Assembly (NCBI GenBank): GCA_963669155.1 | Contig: OZ022583.1 | Span: 18,159,694 to 18,223,693, forward strand | DNA: 64,000 nt | Direction of reading: 5' to 3' | DNA from: Arbacia lixula | Taxonomy: Eukaryota > Echinodermata > Echinoidea > Arbacioida > Arbaciidae | In this document: one piece after another, positions 11,296-25,000 of the stretch | Numbering within the stretch: position 1 is the stretch's first letter | Layout of the letters: each line of letters starts with the position of its first letter | Notes under the pieces: model-generated | What the model saw: only the letters and a program-made list of their open reading frames with translations | Told to the model about the DNA's origin: nothing | Databases searched by the model: none | Position numbers and translations under genes: made by a program

Positions 11296-14200
11296 GTAAG
11301 TACCATTCGATCAACTCCTTTTGTTATAATCTAAATCTTGTTACACTAACTAGAAAGTACTATTACCTTTGTGAAAATAATTTTTATTTTTTTGAGTAAG
11401 ACAAAATGCTACATTAGGGAAGCTTTTAACAAGCTTTAGGTTTGTCATTAATAAAATTTTATGCAATCAGTATGCATAATATTGGAATTTGTTATTGTCG
11501 AAGCAACCTATTTATGTGATATGAGAATTCCCGGCAAGAAAAATGCCGTATCTTAGACATTCTGATGGCACTTTTTCGTTTATTTTCATGTACCATAACA
11601 GGTAAATGCTTTTTGTCCCCAGTAATCTTTTTTTACACTATTTTTTAAATGAGAGAGAGAGAGGGGAAGACATATAGGCAGACAAACATATACAGGCATG
11701 AAAATTGCGTTTCCGTTGATTTCCGATATTTTTATAATTTTGGAACGTTTTCCCGTGTAGAGAACAAAAAAAAAGTGGACATTTGAAAATCCAATTTTTT
11801 TCCTGATTTTTTTTTCTGATTTGGTCTTTAGATATTGTACCGTGTGGCTATAATTGTGAGCAATATCAGCACCGCGGAGCTTCCTGCCGCGTAGCATGCC
11901 CCGTACTTGCGATCATGCTGGTGCTGGCACCGTACCCATGAGCTGCCCGGGCCAGCCGGGCGCAGCGCAGGCGAGCTACCGTGCGTCTTGCAACATGTAT
12001 GTGCAAATGTTGGTACGCGGGTTGCGATATGAATATTTGTTTATTGTTACATTGTGAAAGTGCACAGGAGTGCAGGTAGAGTCTTGATTGATCTCTGCTG
12101 AGAAAGTAGGTTGGAACATAGCAGTTTTTTTTTACTACACACATTTACATGTACTTTGACATTTACATGTACTTTTTTTTTGGGGGGGGGCAAAAACAGC
12201 TCCCCCCCCCCCCTAAGATCTCAACCATTGATCGCGCAATCGCGACAAAAATTGGCACGTACGTCACCGATAACGTAATCTCCACATTTCAAATGTCAAT
12301 TGCACCAAAATTAAAACAATGGCAATATCAATTTTTTTCTTGTCTATTTTCTTGTTTTTTGAATTTCTTTGTTACTCCAACTCCATATTTTCGTTGTTTT
12401 TTCGATGGAAATCGTTGGCAACAATATTCCAGTCATAAATAACATGAAATTTATTGGTTTTCATCAGTATAAATAAAAATAATGATACGTTTATGAATTT
12501 TGGCTAGATACAGAATTTTCATTGGATTTGTAGATGCAATCATGCTTTTGAGCAATTTTTGGTCTGACATGCACAAACAAAATGTTACATAACTTCACAA
12601 CTGCCTGCCCCCGCATCACAAATTTGGTCTTAAAAGGTGCGTGAGACTTGAAGGAAAAAAGTCATGAAACGTTGCGACGCGATCTTTTCGCGTTACAAAT
12701 TTATCGCGAAAAATGTTGAGGGGGGAGCTGTTTTTGCCCCCCCTGGGCTAGATAGGATTAATAAGCCCACCTTTTACTCCAGACGCATCTGGATGTTTTA
12801 ATCAGAGCTTGTATTACCTTAGAAGATACCATATTTTCCGGCATGTAAGACGCATGTTTTTTCCCTTGAAAATCACGCCAAAGTCCGGGTGCGTGTTATA
12901 CGTGGCGTTAGCAAAAGTTGGGGCTTTCAAACCAACACATATACACATGTATGGGACTATGCATTGTGTGACAACAATCAACATTTAACATCGACCAGTC
13001 GATACGGTACCTTGAATCCCATCAGATATTATGGTGGGAAACCTCAGGAAAGAATGCACCAGATTGCATGATTTTGATCCCAAAATTTTAAAAAGTCCTG
13101 ACCGTGGGAGGGGGTGTGTCCCCCCCTCCAACACCCTCCCCCTGCTCGGTCGCTCTGCTCCCTCACTGGGACTCAAAAATATTTGGGTGTGTTTTTTTTT
13201 TAAATCATTTTTCATGCCTGCATACAAACAAACAGAGAGAGAAAGAGAGAGAGAGATGTACAGCTAGGGAGGAAAGAGAGGTAGAACTCAATAGGAAATA
13301 GAGAGAGAGGAGTATGAGTTGATCAGGGCCATTTGTATAACCACTTGCATAGGTGGATGGCCTACTCTGTATAAATACACACCAAGAAGTGAATAAAAAC
13401 TTAAATAATATCTTGTACCTACAGCTTATGGGGGTGAGCAAGGCCCCCAGCGTGGGGTCAACTTCCTGGGGGCCCATGGTGGGCACCTGACCCACCAGGA
13501 GCTGATGGAGAGGGCACGGCGGGCAGAGAGGCCCGAACAGGGGGAGCCGGCACACAGACACCAGGCATTCAACTACCTGGTGGCAGCCGCACAGCGCTAT
13601 GGCCTCCCCATGCAAGAACGTGAGAAGATGGAGTTAAAGGTTTACTTAGTGGCGTAAAGCTAGAGGAAGTAGAAGTAGTAATGATAATATGAGATACAGG
13701 GGAAGTAGAACTCCTTGGTGCTGGAGGACTATTTATATTCCTAAGGACTTGTAGAAATATCATTATTACCATTATTATAAGTAGAAGTAGTAATAGCAGA
13801 AGTAGCAGTAGCAGTAGTATGATTATCAGTTCCTGGTGTGGTTGATTATTTATATTAAATAAATTTCCATGATATACAAATGTAGCATGTAGACTAGGTT
13901 GGTGTGAATATAAGTTCCTTTCATAGAGATAAACATAACGAGTGTAACATCCCATGTTTCCCTAGCATACACCCGGGAGCCACATCACCAGCCCGAGCCC
14001 AGGCCTGTCAACTACACCATGGCCCCCCACCACGGCCACGGCCACGGGCACCTCCACGTGCCCCCCAGCCCCCAGGACGTAGGGGTGGAGCGGGCGCACT
14101 CTGTGGGGATGGAGAGGCGGATGTCAGCCGACGCCCAGAGGCACCAGGGCCTGCCCTACCGCACTGAGGCACACACCCACCCTGCACATGGTGAGTTCGT

Positions 14201-16000
14201 TATGGGGGCGGGGTCAAATACTGTATGAGCTGTTATTTTCGTGATGGTTTTATTTTCACAAATTTCCCGAATGGCTGTTGTGTCACAAATTTATCGCACC
14301 TGTCAGGGTGGTAAGCTGGTGTAGAATGCATCAGAGAGCTCTATTCCAGGGGCAAATGTGGAGACACAAGAGGCCCATAATGGACACAACAAACAGACAT
14401 GTTAAACATACAGATTTAAGTGTTAAACATATGGCAGAGAAACAGATATACTGTGCAAAAAGCAACTTTGGCTCATATCAAGATTAGATTATTACAACTT
14501 CATATCAAGATAATCTCATTGATTATTGGACATCGTGTAGGACAGAGGCTTGGACAGTTTCATGTCAAGTTTCAACTTGTTAATGAAAACATTTTTGGAA
14601 ATATAAAGGAACGTGTATTACCATGAAATTGAAATCTGTGGGAAAAATGATAGAAATTCACATTTTCTGCCCCGAATGCTTATTAGAATCATTGCAAGGC
14701 CCAGCAAATTTGGTACCATCTTGTAGGAACTATTATTCACTTTAATATAATACGTCATATGCTGTGGGAAAATGTTTCATTTAATTGTTATGCTAAATAG
14801 TGGTCAATACTACTGGGTAGTACCAGGTACCCTAGTTCTATGCAGTCTTTGCAGTCTATGCAAAGTCCTTTCACTTACTGTATACGCCATATATTTCGAG
14901 GGTTTTTAATTTTCGTGAATTTTGCGAATCTGAACTATTCACGAATTTAACAATGCACGAATTATGAATACGAGGTGCTCGAGCCCATGTACTACTAGTA
15001 CTAGTACGCCACGATCTTGAATTCAACCACTCGCAAAATTGTTGTGAAGTCCTGATTCGCGAAAAATTAGGCCCGCGAAATATATGGCATATACAGTATA
15101 ATCTTAAATTGCCTTTTTATTTACAGCGTACCAGCGACCAGCCTCTGCAGGGCCAGCCCCATTGGTTCATCGTCACTCCTTGCCACATGAGATGCACCCA
15201 GCCCCCGCAGCCTCCCACACCAATAACGTCTCACACCATGCCAACTCCATCGTCAGAGAAGGTAAGATGTACACCAAGACCTCAAGAAACAGTCCACACC
15301 CAGATGAATCTGCTATCCATGAATGCGCAAAAGCAAATGGAGGTGATGAGTGCGAAGTTTTAGCAAAGTCAGACCAGGAGAAAATTATTTACAGGGGCTA
15401 TTTGTCAAACCTGATCTCGTATGACAAACATTCTGAACTTCGTAATCTATTATCCCCTATGACCCAACATATTGTTTTCACAGCCGGGCTCTGTTGAAAA
15501 GTTTGTTTGCATATGATATGAATCAAGCCTTTCTTTATTACTACTATGTATTATTATTGTTATGATGATTGAATCAGTGGAACAGTCACTTGATTGATCA
15601 CTCTATCAATTAATCAATCGATCTATCCTTACACCCTCTTTCATACGTGTCCCACATCACAATCAATCAAGTTGATCTATCAATCCATGAATGAATGAAT
15701 GAATGAATCAATCAATTAATCCCCTTAGCCTCTGTAAGCTCAATGACTGAGGAGGCTAAGCCAGAGCCCCAGCAGGAGTACCTGCCATATCACAATCAAT
15801 CAATCAATCAATCAAGTTGATCTATCAATCCATGAATGAATGAATGAATCAATCAATCAATTAATCCCCTTAGCCTCTGTAAGCTCAATGACTGAGGAGG
15901 CTAAGCCAGAGCCCCAGCCGGAGTACCTGCCATATCACAATCAATCAGTCAATCAATGAAGTTGATTTATCAATCCATCCATCCATCCATCCATCCATCC

Positions 16001-16073
<73 letters not shown>

Positions 16074-19000
16074 CCCTTTGTGAGCTTAATGACTGAGGAG
16101 GCTGAGCCAGAGCAGCCCCAGCAGGAGTACCTGCCCCATCACAAGTAATCAATCAATCTATCAATCAGTTCATTAGTCCAGCAATCAATCAATTAATCGA
16201 CCAATCTATTGTCTCCCACACGTGTCTGCAGCCTTTGTCAGGTCAATGACTGAGGAGGCTGAGCCAGAGCAGCCCCAGCAGGAGTACCTGCCCCATCACA
16301 TGGCCACAGGGCAGGGTAGACCCCAGGCAGCACCGGTCACTGACAGTTCCTCAGTCATTCAGAAAGGTGAGGAGGAGAGAGAAAAGAGTGCTTATGGCAG
16401 AGCTGCCATTTTCACTGTAGTTACTACAGTATGATAAGATTCAACCATTTTTGTCTCGCCCACCGGAGGTGAAGGCGAGACTAAGGGATCCAAATGACGT
16501 CCGTCCGTCGTCCGTCCGTCGTCCGTCCGTCGTCCGTCGTCCGTCGTCCGTCGTCCGTCACAAATGTTAAAGTTTACCTGCAAGACTCTCTTATGATCCA
16601 TAACTTCACAAGGGTTGCTTGGATTACAACCTAACTTGGGTCATAGATGCACTGGGGGTACCTTCATGTTATGGTGGCGTTGGAGGTCACAGGATAAGGT
16701 CAAAGGTCATTTGAGGTCATACGTTAAAGTTTACCTGCAAGACTCTCTTTTGACAAATAACTTCACATGGGTTGCTTGGATTACAACCTAACTTGGGTCA
16801 TAGATGCACTGGGGGTACCTTCATGTTATGGTGCTGATGGAGGTCACAGGATAAGGTCAAAGGTCATTTGAGGTCATACGTTAAAGTTTACCTGCAAGAC
16901 TCTCTTTTGACAAATAACTTCACATGGGTTGCTTGGATTACAACCTAACTTGGGTCATAGATGCACTGGGGGTACCTTCATGTTATGGTACCGTTGGAGG
17001 TCACAGGATAAGGTCAAAGGTCATTTGAGGTCATACGTTAAAGTTTACCTGCAAGACTCTCTTTTGACAAATAACTTCACATGGGTTGCTTGGATTACAA
17101 CCTAACTTGGGTCATAGATGCACTGGGGGTACCTACATGTTATGGTGCTGTTGGAGGTCACAGGATAAGGTCAAAGGTCATTTGAGGTCATACGTTAAAG
17201 TTTACCTGCAAGACTCTCTTTTGACAAATAACTTCACATAGGTTGCTTGGATTACAACCTAACTTGGGTCATAGATGCACTGGGGGTACCTTCATGTTAT
17301 GGTACCGTTGGAGGTCACAGGATAAGGTCAAAGGTCATTTGAGGTCATACGTTAAAGTTTACCTGCAAGACTCTCTTTTGACAAATAGCTTCACATGGGT
17401 TGCTTGGATTACAACCTAACTTGGGTCATAGATGCACTGGGGGTACCTACATGTTATGGTGCTGTTGGAGGTCACAGGATAAGGTCAAAGGTCATTTGAG
17501 GTCATACGTTAAAGTTTACCTGCAAGACTCTCTTTTGACAAATAACTTCACATAGGTTGCTTGGATTACAACCTAACTTGGGTCATAGATGCACTGGGGG
17601 TACCTTCATGTTATGGTACCGTTGGAGGTCACAGGATAAGGTCAAAGGTCATTTGAGGTCATACGTTAAAGTTTACTTGCAAGACTCTCTTATCACACAT
17701 AACTCATCACATGTTGCTACAATGGCAATCAAACTTGGATGATGGATGCACTGGGGGCACCTGCATGTTATTGTGCTGTAAGAGGTCACATGATAAGGTC
17801 AAAGGTCATTTGAGGTCATACATTAAAGTTTACTTGCAAGACTCTTGTTGAAGGCTTCCTAACTTGTGCACAGAATTGTGTGAGCATGTGTGAGCATTAC
17901 TGATGTAGATTTAGGCAAACATTACTCATGCACATTTATGCAAATTTATTCAAAGTCACTATTTTGCACCTGATTTTGATGTTGTCTGTTTAAAGTTGCT
18001 TATTTGTTTGTTTCAGTTTTCTTTTGCGTAGCAACGGAGATCGCGATATTTCTGGTTATTTTCGCAAGTGGGCGAGACACAATATTGCTAATGCCTTGTT
18101 TCATGAACTTGTCATTGTTTTCATGACTTGTTCTTATTACTAAGAGAGTGTTGGTCTATACAAGAGTTATTGTGATTTGTGTTGGGCTCTTCTCTTGACG
18201 TTTTTTTTTTATAAAAAGAAGTTGATGGCATTGATATCGATAGTATTATATGATTGTAATGGCTATAAATCGTGTGGAATTCTTTGTAAAATGTTGTAAT
18301 TCCAACAACATAACAATAATTGACATTAAGTTGATTAAAATGTAAGAAATATACAAAATAGATGTGAATAATTGACTGATTGGAACAATTTTCTTTTTCT
18401 TATTTTGTATGATTTTATGTTTTATCATTTCTTTTCATCAGCTTACGAGCAAGTGATGGGCACGCAAGAATCACCCGAGTCTCCCTCTCCGCCACCCGCT
18501 CCCCCTCAGCAGGCCCATCCCCGCGCCCCCCTTCCCCGCCCCAACACAGCCTCTATCACCGTTTCAGAGCTGGAGATGCTCAGCAGACGCAACATGTCCC
18601 GGGATGCCGAGTTTGCTGCTAGGGCGCCCTCTGGTGTCTCATCAGTCGCTGTCCCACCTGTGACAGCTTCCGCTCCTGTTCCGAAGAATATTCACCCAGG
18701 AAATGGACATGGTAAGAACAACCTTTTATATGCCTCCACCACGAAGTGGCCGGAAGCATTATGTTTTCGGGTTGTCCATCCGTCCGTCCCGAATCCGTTT
18801 ACGCAGTATCTTCAGAACCGTTCACAAGATTTACTTCAAACATGATACATGTGCAGAGCTGCCAACCGTTACGAAAAAATCGTATTTGTTACGAAAATAG
18901 GAAGAGAATACGAAAGTACGAAAGCGCATCATAAAAATACGATTTCACGGCACAATAAGTAACTCACAAAAAAAGGACAAAAGTTGCCTCTTCACGAGCC

Positions 19001-22000
19001 ATAATGAGGCATGAAATAACCATTATAACTATGTAAGAGACCACTATTATAATAATATATTTGTGAAGTAAAATGTTATGGTTAGCATTAATAAACTACC
19101 CTTAAGCATCGTAGAATAATTCAGCCAATCACGTAGCTCTTTGTGTAACACCTGATTGCCGACTGCATTCACGACACTCATTCCAATGGCAATACATGTA
19201 CATTCAGCACACACTAGTTGGTCCCTCACAACATAGATACTTGTACCCTAATGAACAAATGAACCAGGCTAGCCTTTCCAGGCTCAAAAGGTGGAGAAAT
19301 TCACCTCAAATTACTGCAAGATATGAAGAAACCGAAACCTGGAATATATGTGTATATCACTAGAATACATTTATAGTGCATTAAAATCGTAGTCAGGTTG
19401 TTTTAATAACATTTTCATCACATTTGGAAAAAGAAAGAATGCCGAAAATTTATGATTTTTGAACCCCTACCGCTAGCCGAGTTCCCCCAGAACTCTGGGG
19501 AGGCAAGCTCCCAAGCTATGCTTATGTTCAAATTCCGCACACCTGTCCCTCACAACAAAGATATTAGCACCCTTTTGAAATAATGAAATAGGCCAGGCTA
19601 AAGATGAAGAGCTGAAAAAATGGCGAAATCTGCCTCAAATCACTGCAAGATAGGAAGAAACTGAGACCTGGAATGTAAGTGTTGGACACTAGAATATCGT
19701 TTATTTTGGTGCATTTTAATGATATTCAGGTTGTTTTAAGAACATTTTCATATCATTTGGAAAAAAAAAAAGATTTACGATTTTGTAACCCCTACCACTA
19801 GCTAAGTTTTCCCCCTAAACTCTGGGGAAGGAAAGCTAGACTTAGGCTCAGTGTGGTGGTGCACTGTACTAGCAGTAGTGCTACACACTGCTAGCTAGCT
19901 GCCGATCAGCTGTCAGTGGCAGTTGGCCAGTGAGTAGAACTAAACGGATAATACGGTGTATTTGTTTAGTCACAGGCTTAGACTTACTACCTTCATCATT
20001 AAAAATACGAATTTTGATGGCAAAATACGAATTTTGGAGGTGCAGAATATGAATTTTGACTTTCAAAGGTTGGCAGCCCTGCATGTGTGCATTGCATGAA
20101 ACAAATGAACTTTGTATAATAGGGGTCAATTTTGATGGAGGTCAAAGGTCATTGAACTTATTTTTCACAATAAATCCAAATCCAATTCCAACCATGGTAT
20201 GATGGATCACTGCATAGAGGTAGACTAATTTTTGATAAATTTCCTGTTAGGTCAAAGGTCAACGAACTTGACCAAAAATGGGCTTAAAATTGCAAAAATC
20301 ATTTTTTTTCCCCAAATAGCGGAATTGAATAATCCGCTTTTAAACACACTTGATGCAAGGATTGTTGACTACATTTAGACTCACTAGATTAGAGGTCAAA
20401 AGTCAATGAACACTGCCAAACTTGGCTTAACATATTTTTTTTGCAAATGCTAGAAATGAAATGGTTTAAGTTCACATAGCAATTCAATGGTACATTGCCA
20501 ACCAAACATACAAGTTTTCTGTGAAGATTATTGCTCTAGTTCTTTTGAACAGTGTGTGTGATTAAAGAATTGAAGCTCCTGTAAATCAAAATACCATGAG
20601 GCTCAAGATATTCAAACCCCACAAGAAGGAGCCCCTGAAAATAACTGAATAGCCCCCTTGAAAATCTGAATTGCACAACGTGGTCCAGTGTGGTCTATTA
20701 TTATGTTGCAACTGAAATCTATTGTTTTCATTTCATATTGAAGTAGAGATCTTTTCAATTAGATGGCATGTTTGCTTGATTTTTAATTAATAGATATTTG
20801 TAGTTTTATGTGGTGACCTGAATCTACTGATTTCTTGTATTCTCCCCCCCCCCCCCCAAAAAAAAAAGAATAATAACAAAAAATAGAAGAATAAAAATGG
20901 AATTAACACCTTGAAAATAAAAGGTTTACTTGATTCGTCTTGCAGGTCTTACTCACAACACGCCAAGTGGTCAGACGGCCACTTCACCAGCAACTCAAGA
21001 TCACCGTGGACAACTCAACAGAAATGAAGCTGAAATGCATGGACCAACTCAGCATGTCAACGTGTCTGACGGTGCACTCCAGGATGTCGTCACACAACAG
21101 AAGCCTCATCAACCTCATCCACAGCAGTGCAGTGACTTCCAGCAAAACGGCCAGTCTGGGAAAGGGGTTGGTAGGTCTAAGGAGGAAGGAGAGATCAGCG
21201 AGACTCCCAATAGTGGTGTGGAGGCTGTGCGTGTGAACGGTGAGGTGAAGTGTGCAAGCTGCCTGAAGATGTTCACACCGGTGGACGGCCTGGTGAAGCC
21301 GGGGGTGTTCCCACTTTGCGGGAACTGCCTGACGCGTTTCACCAGCTCGCTGCCGCGCTGCAAGGAGTGCGGCAAGAAGCTGACCACAGACGAGAGCCTC
21401 ATCACCCACCAGTGCGACGGGCAGGATGAGAGCTTCATGTGCGAGGTGTGTGGCAAGGTCTTCAGCCTGGCCAAGCACCTGTCCCGCCACAAGGTGGTGC
21501 ACAACCCCTACAAGGCACACCAATGTGACACCTGCGGGAAGCGCTTTGGGCGCCTGGAGCACCTCAAACGGCACCGCCTCACCCACGCCGCCAACAAGCC
21601 CTACATGTGCGACAAATGCGGAAAGACCTTCAGCCGCAGTGATAACCTCAACACCCACAAGTGCAATCTGGGAGAGCCTCGGCCCAGGCAGAAGCGGAGG
21701 CCGCTCACCTTTGAGGACACGGGAGAGGTCCATCCCTGCGACATGTGCGACAAGAAGTTCCCCACTTACCAGAAGTTAAAACGCCACAAGCGCCTGCACA
21801 ATCAGTCCAAGCCGCACCAGTGTAACCAATGTGAGAAGTCCTTTTCCTGCACCAGCCATCTGAAGCGCCACAAGATGGGCCATCTGGGAGTCAAGCCCTT
21901 CAACTGCTCTGCCTGTGGCAAGTCTTTCGGAACCATCAGTCACCTCAACAGGCACATGCTGACACATGGAGGCAGCTCGCTCTTCAAGTGCAAGAAGTGC

Positions 22001-25000
22001 ACAGCTTTCTTCAACACCGCAGAGCAACTCAAGGAGCATTACTTGACTCACATCCAGCAGACCAGGCCAGAGAACAGTCACTTCCCCCTTCTCATCAACA
22101 AGGATGCTAGCCCTGAGGATGCAAGGAGAGGGGAATACCCCATGCACTATGATGACGTTAGTGACCGGGAGAACAGCACAGACATGTACTGCTGCCACAT
22201 CTGTAAGCAGTACTTCAACAACCCCATCAGTCTGAATCAGCACCAGTGCTTTCCAGGGGATGAGGGTGTTAGTGGGGTTCCTGGTGTCCCATCTCTCCAG
22301 GAGTCCTCCATGGCTCATCCTGCACCAACCAGCAATCATCTCAACCCACCCATGTCAGCAACACCTGCTACAATGACCACACCCTTGCCTTCTCACCAAG
22401 TTCCTGTACCACCAGCTACAGTGGCCTCTGCAATGCTTCCACAGCCTCTTGAAGCACTGGGGCTGGCTCCAAAGGTTCCACAAGGTCCCCAGGTGCAGCC
22501 TTTCAAGGATATAGAGCACCCCAACCCCTTCCCTGACCAGAGAGAGGAGAACCCACTTGCCGTCAACAACTCAGCAGAGCAGAACCAGTTACTAGTCAAC
22601 CAGCAAGTTCCCACAGTTTCAACAGATGGAGAACCTACAGCCACACCCAATAACACTGATGCTCAGCAGTCGCATGACACCAACCTGACTAACCTGCACT
22701 TCACCAATGACCGACCTACAAGCAAGGATCAGTCACTCTCTGAAGAAGAAGTCCAAAAAAGGCTCTTCACCTGCAAGGTTTGTGGGATATTCTGCGGTAC
22801 GCTACCAGGTCTCCAGTTGCATGTACAGATCCACACACTTGAACGCCCGTATAAGTGCGAATCATGTGGGAAACGCTTCCGGCGACAGAGTCACATGGAG
22901 CGCCATCGCCTAATCCACTCTGGAGTCAAACCTTTTTCCTGCGACATATGTGATAAAACGTTCACCCGCCCTGACAACTTGAATTTTCATCGCAGCACTC
23001 ACTTCAAGAATGAAGTGTGTGAACCAATTCCATGCGGAACCTGCGGAAGGAAATACCCTAATGTAGAGGTCTTTGGCAAGCACAAGTGCCTGGATCCATT
23101 AACTGCAGAGAAGTTACCTGTCCACCTTAGGCCTAAGGTGAAAAAGTACTACATAGGTGAGAATGAGGAAAAACCATGTGACGTTTGTGGTAAACTTTTC
23201 ACATCAGGAAGCAGGTTAACTCGGCATATGCTGATCCATTCCAGACCCCACAGCTTCAAATGTGAGGTCTGCAACAAAGTGTTTAACCGGCGGGACCACC
23301 TCAAGCGTCATCAGCTCACCCATTCTGGCATCAGGCCTTATGGCTGCACTGACTGTGGCAAGCGCTTTGTCCGGAACGATCACCTGCAGCATCACATGCG
23401 ATGCCACTATGTGGTTCCAGGCATGGGGAAGGGGCGAGGGAAGGGACGGGGTCGAGGAAGGGGGAGACCTAAGGGTAGCACCAGAGCGGGTGGCAGGGGA
23501 AGGGGAAGAATGGTCCCCGTCAAACCAGACAATGCTTTCTTCTGCCATCTATGTGGGATGCGCTTCAACAAGATTGCAGAGCTAGAGCAGCACGAGTGCA
23601 CGAGTAATGCTCAAAATCAGGCTGTCATGTCGGTCCCCAAACCGCTTCAGAGGATGTCCAGGAGGAGGCGAAAAAGCAAGCTCCATTTGACGAAGAGGAA
23701 AGTAACCAAAGGGCCTACTGTCAAGGAAGAGGAAGAGGGCGAAGCTGGAGGAATTGGGGATTTAGATGAGGCGGGTCCATCTCGCAGAAAGAGCACGAGG
23801 CCAAGGAAGAGTGTCCGAAGATTCAGTGCAGTTCTTACGAGTGACATGAGTGACGATGAAGGAGCAAAGGGAACTGTTGCATGGGACCATGATACTCCAT
23901 ATCCCAGCAGAAAGATTGGGAACTTGGAGCCTAGGGCAACACAACTGCGGTCTTGCCGGGAGAACAAGTTGCATACTTGTGATATCTGCGGAAATGTTTT
24001 CCACCATTTCCAGATTTATCAGCAGCATCAGATGATTTGTGCCTACAAGACATCGGCACTCTTCTACGATGATCCTGAGATGGATCTTGATCAAGACCCG
24101 GAGCCAGAATATTCTCAATCTGAACCCGAAGAGGAGGTGAAGCAGGAACAGCAAGAGGAAGTGAAAGAAGAACTACCACCGGTTCCTCCTCCTCCTCCTC
24201 CTCCTGTAGTTATGGCCGGGCAGGTGTCGAAGATGAATGATGATGAGGTGACCTGTGGAGTCTGTGGGAAGTCTTTCAACAAAATGGAGAAGCTCATGAG
24301 GCATGTTAAGATCCACACAGCTGTCAAGAAGTACGAGTGTGACTTCTGCAAGAAGTCGTTTGGCCGCTCTGACCATCTTGCGCGGCACAGGCGCACACAC
24401 ACGGAGAAGAAGTTCCACTGCAAGAGGTGCGACGAGCGGTTCAAGGAGGTGAAGGAGTACCGGCTCCACATGGAGACCCACCAGGAGGCCCCTGTGGAGA
24501 AGGCCTACTCCTGCACCATGTGTGACCTGTCCTTCCCCAAGCACACCACCCTCATCAAGCACAAGCTCAGCCACAGTGTGGTGGGACAGCACCAGTGCAA
24601 GAAGTGTGGGGATGTCTTCCAGGAACAGGGTGCTCTGGAGTCGCATGAGTGCCAGGAGGAGGAGGAGAAGATCCACACCTGTCTGGATTGCGGCAAGGGC
24701 TTCAAGACCGTCTACGCCCTCACACGGCACCTGTTCTGCCACACAGGCCTGCGCCCCTACGAGTGCGATAAGTGTGGCAAGAAGTTCACCCGCAGTGGGC
24801 ATCTCCGCCGCCACCAGATATCCCACTCTGATGAGAAGCCTTACAACTGTGACTTGTGCGACAAGAAGTTCCGGCGGATTGACCACATGCGCATTCACAG
24901 GAAGACCCACGAGAAGAAGTGCCGGGAGAAGAGGGAGCCATCTGAGCGGCCGTTTGAGTGCGACATCTGCAGCAAGAAGTTCCGGTCAGAACCGGCGTTG

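Larger units (their letters stand above)
11296..13424 (+). other. Intron 2 of the large zinc-finger gene
   Basis: Non-coding. It holds a GC-rich patch (about 11870-11990), a foldback element (12182-12743) and a dispersed-repeat fragment (about 12826-12985) that matches sequence near 52304-52460. A GA-rich run lies at about 13230-13310. Confidence 0.6.
18712..20945 (+). other. Intron 7 of the large zinc-finger gene, mostly nested repeats
   Basis: It begins with a dispersed repeat (TATGCCTCCACCACGAAGTG at 18729) of a kind widespread in marine invertebrates. A separate element (18852-20083) interrupts that repeat, which resumes afterwards. Two further AGGTCAAAGGTCA sequences occur at about 20140 and 20252. 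From 20300 to 20945 I see nothing specific except a C-run followed by an A-run near 20846. Confidence 0.55.

Noticed and set aside
16566..17840. CRISPR array
   Set aside because: The 157-bp units are contiguous without unique spacers, the host is a eukaryote, and the units lie in a transposon-like element.
20930..20945. Start of the large open frame at 20930 taken as the protein start
   Set aside because: The first codon is TTG, not ATG, and lies before a clear splice acceptor (TCTTGCAG). Six upstream exons join in phase, so these bases are intron.
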